Shown here: positions 8,036-14,143 of the stretch, piece by piece
Position numbering within the stretch: position 1 is the first letter of the stretch
Layout of the letters: each line of letters opens with the position of its first letter
Source of the DNA: Chloroflexi bacterium RBG_16_57_11
Lineage (GTDB): Bacteria > Chloroflexota > Anaerolineae > Anaerolineales > UBA4823
Assembly (NCBI GenBank): GCA_001795165.1
Contig: MGNS01000122.1
Coordinates: 1 to 17,242, forward strand
Length of the DNA: 17,242 bases
Reading direction: 5' to 3'
The notes under the pieces: model-generated
Database searches by the model: none
What the model was told of the DNA's origin: nothing
The model's input: the letters and a program-made list of their open reading frames with translations, nothing else
Program-made: the position numbers and the translations under genes

Positions 8036-8637
8036 GCGATATCTTGATCGAAAGCACACCCAAGATCGTCTTTGTCCTGGTTGATTCCTCCGGGATAGAG
8101 GTTGCCGGGTTGGGAACTACATTCACGCTCTCGATCTCCAAAAATGGTGGCGTGTTTACCCCCGGGGCGGGCACAAAAGGCGAAATCGGGAACGGATGGT
8201 ATCACTATAGCCTGCTCAGTAGCGAGACGGACACCTCTGGACCGCTCGCCATTAAGGCCAGCGGCACAGGCACGATTCAACAGAATTTGTTCTATAAGGT
8301 AGTTGGGGCTATTTTTGAGCCAGGCGAAGGGCCAAATATTTTAAGTACGGCAGAGGCGGCAACAGTATTGCGCTGCGAGGAGGATGATCCAAATATGTTA
8401 ATGTTATTACCGCAAGTGAATGCCTATTTGAGGCAAGCGACCGGGCGCTCCTGGGAAGAGGATGAACCGGTGCATGATGAGGCGAAATCGGCGGCGCGCA
8501 TGCTCCTGGTGATGTGGCATGAAAACCCCGCCATGATCGGCGCGGGCCTGTCGGGGCTCTCATTTGGCCTCCCGGCGGCCTTGATGCAGCTCAAGGTACT
8601 CGGGATGGAGCTGGCCGAGACTGAGGGATCGTCATGA
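8032..8637 (+). CDS. Head-tail connector with N-terminal beta domain
   Basis: A 201-residue protein that appears to be a fusion. Residues 1 to about 92 are a beta-sandwich-like domain (IVFVLVDSSGIEVAGLGTTF, NGWYHYSLLSSETDTSG). Residues about 103-200 are a helical domain (LSTAEAATVLRCEEDDPNML, VNAYLRQATGRSWEED, AARMLLVMWHENPAMIG) resembling gp6/QLRG-type connectors, which form the adaptor ring under the portal. The next gene is a head-closure protein, which supports a neck role. The start overlaps the previous stop as ATGA, with AGAAGGA upstream. The connector call for the C-terminal half is fairly secure; the N-terminal domain may face outward, but its role is unknown. Confidence 0.8.
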   Translation: MSDILIESTPKIVFVLVDSSGIEVAGLGTTFTLSISKNGGVFTPGAGTKGEIGNGWYHYSLLSSETDTSGPLAIKASGTGTIQQNLFYKVVGAIFEPGEGPNILSTAEAATVLRCEEDDPNMLMLLPQVNAYLRQATGRSWEEDEPVHDEAKSAARMLLVMWHENPAMIGAGLSGLSFGLPAALMQLKVLGMELAETEGSS

Positions 8638-8978
8638 ACCTCGATGGAAAGGTGACCAACCCAGGCGAGCTGCGCACGCGCATCACCCTGCTCGAGCGAG
8701 ATGTGATTGTCGAGGCGGGTGGCTTCCAGGTACCTGATCTGGTGGAGATTGCCGAGGTGTGGGCCAAATGGGTGAACGCGCACGGGTCGGAAATCTGGAC
8801 GGCGCAATCCGTGCAGGCCGAAGCCCCGGCGACGGTCATCATCCGCTACCTGACGGGTCTGGACACATCCTGTGTGGTGATGAAAGGTACCGAATATTTT
8901 GAGATCGTCTCGATCGATGATATCCGGGACAGGCATGAATATCTCGAACTAAAAGTAAAGCTTTGGAGGCCTGGCTGA
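8634..8978 (+). CDS. Head closure / head-tail adaptor (SPP1 gp16-like)
   Basis: A 114-residue protein with the head-tail joining pattern: an early GELRTRITLLERDV strand, VEIAEVWAKWVNAHGSEIW, an IIRYLTGLDTSCVVMKGTEY segment, and a closing EYLELKVKLWRPG strand. The family plugs the neck after DNA packaging and forms the surface to which the tail docks. Length is normal for the family. It begins inside the connector stop codon (ATGA) with GAGGGA 5 bases upstream, and ends 1 base before the next start. Confidence 0.88.
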   Translation: MNLDGKVTNPGELRTRITLLERDVIVEAGGFQVPDLVEIAEVWAKWVNAHGSEIWTAQSVQAEAPATVIIRYLTGLDTSCVVMKGTEYFEIVSIDDIRDRHEYLELKVKLWRPG

Positions 8979-8979
8979 G

Positions 8980-9375
8980 ATGGTCGTACGCGCGAAAATC
9001 ACTACGAAGGGCTTCGAGGAGTACCTGGAGAAGATCGCCCAGGCCGGGCAGAACGTCGACCGGGTGGCGGATGAGATGCTCGCCGCGGGCGGCGAGGTGC
9101 TGCTGGACGGCATGAAACGCAGAGTCCCAAAGGATACCCACAACCTGGAAAGCCACCTCACAGTGGACGGGCCGCACCAGGACGGGAATTTTCACTATAT
9201 CCTGGTGGGTATCTCGAAAAGTACCGATGCCGACACGGCCCGCTACGGCAACGCCCAGGAATACGGCACGTCCAGCATGCCGGCGCAGCCCTATATCCGG
9301 CCCACGCTCGACGCGGATAAAGGCAAGGCACGCAAGGCGATGCTCGAAGTGGCCAAGCGGGCAGGCCTCCCGTGA
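8980..9375 (+). CDS. HK97 gp10-like neck/tail protein
   Basis: A 131-residue protein with the usual gp10 family layout: an N-terminal charged helical region (GFEEYLEKIAQAGQNVDRVA), then the segment RRVPKDTHNLESHL, and a C-terminal part with QEYGTSSMPAQPYIRPTLD. The Y-G-T-x-x-x-P-A-x-P-[YF]-[IL]-R-P pattern is the most diagnostic part of the family. It probably acts at the head-tail or tail-completion interface. The ATG at 8980 has GGAGG (8965-8969) 10 bases upstream. The stop overlaps the following GTG start. Confidence 0.88.
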   Translation: MVVRAKITTKGFEEYLEKIAQAGQNVDRVADEMLAAGGEVLLDGMKRRVPKDTHNLESHLTVDGPHQDGNFHYILVGISKSTDADTARYGNAQEYGTSSMPAQPYIRPTLDADKGKARKAMLEVAKRAGLP

Positions 9376-9734
9376 CCATCTGGGAGCTGGTGGAGGAGGC
9401 TCTAGCCGATCTGGGTATGCCCGTGGCGGCAAACGCCATGATTCAGGAGACCGGCGAACAATTGCCGGATCAGTATTTGGTTTACTTCCTGGTTTCCAGC
9501 CCCCCGGAGCTGCACGCCGACGACGTGGAAGTGATGCGCAGCTATCGGATACAAGTTTCTGTTTACAGCCGCTCCGGCCTGGCAGACCTGCCGGACGTGG
9601 ACGGAGCGATGACCGTGGTGGGCTTCTCGAGAGGCCCACAGCGGGAACTGCCATACAACATTCTAACCAGGCATTACGGCCTGGCGCTCGAATACGTCTA
9701 CACGGAGATCCCGGTAGAAGAGATAAGCTCGTAA
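9372..9734 (+). CDS. Probable tail terminator / tail completion protein
   Basis: A 120-residue protein starting at GTG (9372) within a GTGA overlap. It shows an N-terminal helix (TIWELVEEALADLGMPV), a strand-rich centre (YLVYFLVSSPPELHADDVEV, YRIQVSVYSR) and a final strand, YGLALEYVYTE. Size, fold pattern and position between the gp10-like gene and the major tail gene match tail terminator proteins, which cap the tail tube and join it to the neck. No strong sequence motif proves this. The call is from context and overall pattern. Confidence 0.7.
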   Translation: MTIWELVEEALADLGMPVAANAMIQETGEQLPDQYLVYFLVSSPPELHADDVEVMRSYRIQVSVYSRSGLADLPDVDGAMTVVGFSRGPQRELPYNILTRHYGLALEYVYTEIPVEEISS

Positions 9735-9742
9735 ACTAATTC

Positions 9743-9749
9743 AAGGAGT
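9743..9749 (+). promoter_or_regulatory. Strong ribosome binding site of the major tail gene
   Basis: AAGGAGT lies 6 bases before the ATG at 9756 in a 21-base intergenic gap. It is one of the best sites in the window and fits the high expression a tail tube subunit needs. Confidence 0.7.
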
Positions 9750-9755
9750 AAAGAA

Positions 9756-10373
9756 ATGCCAATCGATTCAGGTGAGTACAAATCAAGAATAGGCTTGGAT
9801 AGCCTGTATATCGCCGAGGTGACCCAGGACGAGGCGGCGGGCTACACGGCCGGGACGCCGCAATATCTTGCGCCGGCAGCCGAGGCAAGCCAGGAGCCAA
9901 CCCAGAACACCGTGACGCAGTACGCCGACGACGCCGCGTTCGATGTGATGAGCTCCGAGGGCGAGACGGCGATCGCCCTGACGGTGACCAATATCCCGCT
10001 TGAGGTTTTAGCTTTGATCACCGGGCGGGTGTTCGATGCTGTCAACGGGCTGCTGTATGACGATGGGGGAACCGCGCCCTATTTCGCGCTGATGTTCCGC
10101 TCGCTCAAGTCGAACGGTTCCTACCGTTACTATGCATTTCTCAAGGGCCGCTTCAACGTGCCCTCCGAGGCAGCAACGACAAAGGGCGAAACTCCAGAAC
10201 CGCAGACGCTGGAGATCACCTACAGCGCGATCAAGACGATCTTCGAATGGGATCTCAGCGATAGCGTGACTGACGGGGTGAAGCGCATCATCGGCGACGA
10301 AGATGCGGCCGGCTTCGACCCGACCGGCTGGTTCACCGCCGTACCGGAACCGTTGTTTGTGGCGAGCAGTTAA
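9756..10373 (+). CDS. Major tail (tube) protein
   Basis: A 205-residue protein resembling phi13-type major tail subunits, which polymerise into the tail tube. Recognisable parts are the opening YKSRIGLDSLYIAEVTQDE, the segment VTNIPLEVLALITGRVFD, then PYFALMFRSLKSNGSYRYYA with FLKGRF. EPQTLEITYSAIKT near the C terminus is the typical region before the final hairpin. It has its own strong ribosome site and sits directly upstream of the tail assembly chaperone, the conserved order in siphophages. Its stop shares one base with the next start (TAATG). Confidence 0.9.
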   Translation: MPIDSGEYKSRIGLDSLYIAEVTQDEAAGYTAGTPQYLAPAAEASQEPTQNTVTQYADDAAFDVMSSEGETAIALTVTNIPLEVLALITGRVFDAVNGLLYDDGGTAPYFALMFRSLKSNGSYRYYAFLKGRFNVPSEAATTKGETPEPQTLEITYSAIKTIFEWDLSDSVTDGVKRIIGDEDAAGFDPTGWFTAVPEPLFVASS

Positions 10374-10699
10374 TGCCAGGCGCACCGATCAAGCTCACGC
10401 TCTACGGGCCAAACGACGAGATTGCCGGAGAGCACAGCCGGTCATTCGTGCCCTGGAAGCTGCTCAAGCGGGCAATTCACCTGTCTAAATCGTTCGATGC
10501 GGAGGAGATGTCCGAAGAGGATCTGGACTCCATAGCGCAGCTGGTCGTCGATTTCTACGGTGGGCAATTCAGCCTGGAGCAGCTGGAGAACGGGGCGGAT
10601 GCCGGCGAGATGATGGCTGTCATCGAAGCGATCGTGGCGAAGGCCGGCCAGATGAGCGGTGCGAACGGCGCGGACCCAAACCCTCCACCCCAGGGGTAG
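10373..10699 (+). CDS. Tail assembly chaperone, short form (gpG-like)
   Basis: A 108-residue protein corresponding to lambda gpG, which with its frameshifted form coats and folds the tape measure protein during tail assembly. It starts PGAPIKLTLYGPNDEIAGEH, has a helical centre with SKSFDAEEMSEEDLDSIAQL and an acidic region, and ends with a proline-rich tail (DPNPPPQG). No clear ribosome site precedes the ATG; the TAATG overlap suggests re-initiation after the major tail gene. A slippery sequence lies 16 bases before the stop. The role is assigned from position, size and the frameshift signal. Confidence 0.88.
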   Translation: MPGAPIKLTLYGPNDEIAGEHSRSFVPWKLLKRAIHLSKSFDAEEMSEEDLDSIAQLVVDFYGGQFSLEQLENGADAGEMMAVIEAIVAKAGQMSGANGADPNPPPQG

Positions 10700-10902
10700 G
10701 TAATTCTGCTCCTGGGGACACCTGGCTGATCGATCTAGAGGTGCAGATGGTGACGGCTTTCGGCTGGAGTTTACACGAGATCGATGAGACGGACATCGAG
10801 AGCCTGCTGCCGTTTATTTTTAGATTCATCGAACCCGAAACGAAAAAAACGAGGAAAATGCCAATCAAAAAAGTTTATTGCGATCAGGTGAATTGGCTGT
10901 GA
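10373..10902 (+). CDS. Tail assembly chaperone, -1 frameshift form (gpGT-like)
   Basis: Reading 10373-10681 and then slipping back one base to continue at 10681-10902 gives a 176-residue fusion. The extra 73 residues begin PSTPGVGNSAPGDTWLID, contain TAFGWSLHEIDETDIESLLP, and end VYCDQVNWL. That ending closely resembles the C termini of T domains in other siphophages, such as a final D-Q-V-x-x-L. In lambda the T part recruits the tape measure protein. The new frame stays open for 222 bases including the stop and lacks its own good start. Its stop (10900-10902) overlaps the GTG of the glycosyltransferase gene. Confidence 0.88.
10675..10717 (+). promoter_or_regulatory. Programmed -1 ribosomal frameshift element
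   Basis: The heptamer CCCAAAC (10675-10681) is in the correct phase (C_CCA_AAC) in the chaperone frame. After a 6-base spacer, 10688-10700 can pair with 10705-10717 in a 13-bp stem (seven Watson-Crick pairs at the base, three G-U pairs above) around a TAAT loop. The stem spans the 0-frame stop codon. Slippery site, spacer and stem match the classic -1 signal, and the new frame encodes a T-like domain. Confidence 0.9.
10886..10891 (+). promoter_or_regulatory. Ribosome binding site choosing the glycosyltransferase start
   Basis: AGGTGA lies 7 bases before the GTG at 10899. That GTG overlaps the stop of the frameshifted chaperone (GTGA, 10899-10902), the same coupling seen across the operon. 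A longer in-frame start at TTG 10878 has no such support. Confidence 0.65.
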
Positions 10903-13556
10903 CGCCTTCTAATGTGCTGGTGTTCTGCCCTACTTATAAGGTTGATGGCGGCCAGCTGGCCATGGAACCCGAAACTTTGTCTAAAATTCATCGATTGAAT
11001 TTTAGCGAGCATTTCGATGTTGAGATCGGCACGGACAACCCATATCCACCGCCGGACAACCGCAACGTGCTGCACCAGTACCAGAAGGCGCGGCAGATGG
11101 CGCTGGAGGGCGGATACGATGCGCTGCTGACGGTCGAGCATGACATACTTGTCCCACCGGATGCGCTGCAAATGTTATGGGACACCGGAGCGCCGGTGGC
11201 TTATGGTATCTATCTCTTTCGTGGTTACCGCAATATCGCCAATGTCTATCGGCTGCACGACATTGAGCGGCCCAATATGGTGAAATATCGCAAGAAATTG
11301 GGAAGGGATATTCAGGATGGTGTGATGAAGACTAACGGGGCCGGGATGGGCTGCCTGTTGATCCGCCGAGCGGTGCTCAAGCGGATCGAATTCCGTACCA
11401 CAACGGAGATGACCGCCCCGGATTTCCCATTTGCCCAGGACTGTGAGGCATTGGGAATTAAACAGGTGGCACATTTCGGGGTGCAATGCGGGCACATCAT
11501 CAAAGAGCGAGCACTGTACCTGGATACCCGTTATGCTCAGGGATCCAAGCGCCCGAGCACGGTCAATCAACGTCCCTGGGTAAAAACAATGCCTATCCTG
11601 GAGCGGCTGCAAATTGCTATATTCAACCGGAGGGGCAAAGCAGACGGTCTCAAGCAGGCGCTCATGGCCAGCGGGCATAATGTGGTCAGTAACGGCGAGG
11701 ATGCCGATGCCCTGCTGATCGACCATGACATGAACCAATATTCCTTCCGCAACACGATTGATAAGTATTACCGGGAAGGTAAGCCCGTGTTCCTGTACCC
11801 ACATGGGGCGGCGCCGATCCTGAGCTGGGACGGCGTTTGGGAGCCCTACGAGGCGGTGACGGCCAATCTGGTCACGGCTCCGGGCCAGGCCGAGGTGATG
11901 CGCAGGTATGGCTACTCCAGGCCGATAAATATCATCGGCTGGTATTACTGCGAGCAGAGGCCATTCCAAACCCTGCGGACTAAGCAGTCCGAGCAGGGCA
12001 TGAATATCCTATTCGGCCCGATCCATCCGATGAAGGGCGGCAGCTGGTCCTATCCGGAGGACGAGGCTATCAATCGGCGCACGTTCGAGCGGTTGCTCAA
12101 GGTCCGGGGCGCAAAGATTACGGTGCGCTATATCGGCGACCTGGCGGCGAACGGGCTGTGGGAGGCACCGGGCGTGAGCTATACGCAGGTCAAACCCACC
12201 AACGATACCGCCGACATCGACCAGGCCGACGTAGTCATCTCGAATGGCACATTGGCCTACCTGGCCATTGCGCGGGGCAGGCCCACGATCATGCTTAACC
12301 AATTGAGCGGCGGGCGAGATCTGGTCAAAGATAAAGTCATGCAGGTGGCCAACCTCGATAAATATGCCGATTACATGCGCTATCCGTTCGACGTGGAGGA
12401 TGCCGCTGATCTGAGTAAAGTCATCGAAGACGCCGGGCAGCACGAGCCGCAGGAATGGAAGCGACTATTCATCGGCCAGCAATTGCAACCGGCTAAATTT
12501 TGCAGCTTGCTGGGTAAGCTGATCGCAGAGCAACAGGGCCAGAGCACCAAGCCTCAGCCTGTCCCGGTCCATAAAGCGCAACCCGCCAGGCGGATAGAGA
12601 AGGGAATTTATTATCTGCACCGCCACCAGGGCAAAGAGGCGGCGTATATTCACGCCCTGGGTAAGGTCGGATATCGGCTGGTGCAGACGGTCAGCGCGCG
12701 GCTGCGTTTCGCATTGGGCGATCTGGATGGATCGCGTTTCGGGAACGGCGAGGTCATCTATCGGGAATGGCTACCTCGGATGTATAAAATCGGCATCCCG
12801 GTGTTCATGTACCCGCATGCCGCCCGTCCGATGGTGCAGTGGGATGGGCTGCTGGTGCCCTGGCCGCATACGCGCTGCACATTCGTGATCGCCCCGGGAC
12901 ACGCCGAGGTGATGAAACGATTCGGATATCAAATTCGAACCGAGGTGATTGGCTGGTCGATGTGCGGGCTGAGAGATTTCCAGCCGGTCCAGGAAATGAA
13001 AAATGTACTCTTTGGCCCGATCCATCCCGCGCCGAATGGCTGGCTGGCAGACTGCGATATCGACATTAACCGGCGTGCCTTCGCCCGATTAATGCAATAT
13101 TGCCGGGAGAGCGGTGCAAGCCTGACCGTGCGCCACATCCAGCCCTTAGAACGCAGCGGCCTGACCAAACAGCCAGGCGTGAAATATATCCGCGCCCGGC
13201 CGAATGGCTCCACCGCCGAGATCGACGCAGCTGACCTGGTGATCGGGCACCAGACATTCGCCTACCTGGCCATCGCAAGGGGAAAACCGACCCTGATGAT
13301 GGGCGAGGATACCCCCCCGCATAGCGGGCAGGCCGCATCAAATTTGCGCTTTGTAGAGCATTGGGATGAATATGCCGATTATCTCATGTATCCCCTGGAC
13401 ATCCTCAAAGGGAATACCTCAGATGTGGTAGAGCAGGCCTGCCAGGGCAGCGCCGACCAGGATGGTCGGACGGCTGCAATGGAATGGCGGGATAAATTCA
13501 TCGGGGAAGCATTCGACCCAACGAAATTTGTGACCAAACTGGAGAGTTACCTATGA
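10899..13556 (+). CDS. Three-domain glycosyltransferase (GT-A plus two GT-B-like copies)
   Basis: An 885-residue cytoplasmic protein with no signal or membrane segment. Residues 1 to about 215 resemble a GT-A glycosyltransferase: NVLVFCPTY opening strand, YDALLTVEHDILVPPDAL (73-90) with an acidic metal-site-like EHD, GAGMGCLLIRRAVL (147-160) and FGVQCGHI (193-200). Residues about 236-545 and 567-885 are diverged copies of one GT-B-like domain. Shared landmarks are PHGAAPILSWDG/PHAARPMVQWDG, APGQAEVM/APGHAEVM, FGPIHP in both, and AYLAIARG in both. The likely action is sugar transfer to a virion protein or host glycan; the acceptor is unknown. It lies where the tape measure gene normally begins and overlaps the methyltransferase by ATGA. 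Confidence 0.75.
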   Translation: MTPSNVLVFCPTYKVDGGQLAMEPETLSKIHRLNFSEHFDVEIGTDNPYPPPDNRNVLHQYQKARQMALEGGYDALLTVEHDILVPPDALQMLWDTGAPVAYGIYLFRGYRNIANVYRLHDIERPNMVKYRKKLGRDIQDGVMKTNGAGMGCLLIRRAVLKRIEFRTTTEMTAPDFPFAQDCEALGIKQVAHFGVQCGHIIKERALYLDTRYAQGSKRPSTVNQRPWVKTMPILERLQIAIFNRRGKADGLKQALMASGHNVVSNGEDADALLIDHDMNQYSFRNTIDKYYREGKPVFLYPHGAAPILSWDGVWEPYEAVTANLVTAPGQAEVMRRYGYSRPINIIGWYYCEQRPFQTLRTKQSEQGMNILFGPIHPMKGGSWSYPEDEAINRRTFERLLKVRGAKITVRYIGDLAANGLWEAPGVSYTQVKPTNDTADIDQADVVISNGTLAYLAIARGRPTIMLNQLSGGRDLVKDKVMQVANLDKYADYMRYPFDVEDAADLSKVIEDAGQHEPQEWKRLFIGQQLQPAKFCSLLGKLIAEQQGQSTKPQPVPVHKAQPARRIEKGIYYLHRHQGKEAAYIHALGKVGYRLVQTVSARLRFALGDLDGSRFGNGEVIYREWLPRMYKIGIPVFMYPHAARPMVQWDGLLVPWPHTRCTFVIAPGHAEVMKRFGYQIRTEVIGWSMCGLRDFQPVQEMKNVLFGPIHPAPNGWLADCDIDINRRAFARLMQYCRESGASLTVRHIQPLERSGLTKQPGVKYIRARPNGSTAEIDAADLVIGHQTFAYLAIARGKPTLMMGEDTPPHSGQAASNLRFVEHWDEYADYLMYPLDILKGNTSDVVEQACQGSADQDGRTAAMEWRDKFIGEAFDPTKFVTKLESYL
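11604..13553 (+). repeat. Ancient internal duplication within the glycosyltransferase gene
   Basis: Two units, about 11604-12533 and 12597-13553, encode the same domain of roughly 310-320 residues. Collinear landmarks run through the whole length, from PHGAAP/PHAARP to EWKRLFIG/EWRDKFIG. DNA similarity is low outside short patches, so the duplication is old. The linker between them is short and proline-rich. Confidence 0.8.
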
Positions 13557-14143
13557 CAGCGAAATATATGAGCGAAATAGCACCTGGTATCACGCCCGCC
13601 CAGCGGGAAAGAGAATTCAAGGCCTTGCTCGAGATCTATGTGAAATTACAACCTGAGTATGTGGTCGAGATTGGCTCCTGGAAAGGGGGCACGTTATGGC
13701 ATTGGTTGAACAATGCTTCCCAGGGGGCGCATGTGGTGAGCGTGAACCTCAGCCCGAAACAATGGATGTCACCCGATCCGGAGTTTAAAAATAATATCTG
13801 GTATCACTGGGTCCCGGATGGCGTGCACCTGCACACCATCACGGGCAATTCGGCTCTTCCGAGCGTTATTGCCAGGGTCGGTTATATCTGCCCACATATT
13901 GATTTTCTGTTCCTGGACGGCGACCATTCCTACGAGGGCATCAAGGCGGATTTCGAGAATTACGGGAGCAAGGTCAGGCCGGGCGGGATCATCGCCATGC
14001 ACGACCTGATTCCACCCAGGGACCGGGCTCGGATCCAGGTGGGCCGCTTTTTCAACGAGCTCAAGGCGGCCGGGTATAAGACTGAGGAGTTGTATTCTAT
14101 GCCCAACCAGCGTGATATGGGCATCGGAGTCGTGCACATTTGA
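13553..14143 (+). CDS. Class I SAM-dependent methyltransferase
   Basis: A 196-residue protein of the Methyltransf_24 type, whose members often methylate sugars or small molecules. Motif I is VVEIGSWKGGT (37-47). The second strand, VVSVNLSP (61-68), carries Asn65 where an acidic ribose-binding residue is usual. FLFLDGDHSYEGIKADF (118-134) and PGGIIAMHD (143-151) are typical of the family. It is related in pattern to the cephalosporin hydroxylase-like group, so another reaction is possible. It sits between the glycosyltransferase and tape measure genes with 4-base overlaps on both sides, which suggests it modifies the same product. Start ATG has GGAG 8 bases upstream. Confidence 0.85.
   Translation: MTAKYMSEIAPGITPAQREREFKALLEIYVKLQPEYVVEIGSWKGGTLWHWLNNASQGAHVVSVNLSPKQWMSPDPEFKNNIWYHWVPDGVHLHTITGNSALPSVIARVGYICPHIDFLFLDGDHSYEGIKADFENYGSKVRPGGIIAMHDLIPPRDRARIQVGRFFNELKAAGYKTEELYSMPNQRDMGIGVVHI

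Noticed and set aside
8839..9654. A 271-codon open frame on the - strand across the neck genes.
   Set aside because: It runs antisense to three recognisable neck proteins with overlapping starts, and its translation is Arg/Pro-rich with no domain signal.
10878..10898. TTG at 10878 as start of the glycosyltransferase, adding seven residues.
   Set aside because: The GTG at 10899 has AGGTGA 7 bases upstream and forms the GTGA overlap typical of this operon. The protein fold begins right after it.
10703..10902. A separate small gene downstream of the chaperone.
   Set aside because: The frame has no well-placed start. It is entered from a canonical slippery site and encodes the T-like domain, so it is read as the frameshift extension.
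11175..11969. A 264-codon open frame on the - strand within the glycosyltransferase gene.
   Set aside because: It is antisense to conserved glycosyltransferase motifs and has no family features or ribosome site of note.
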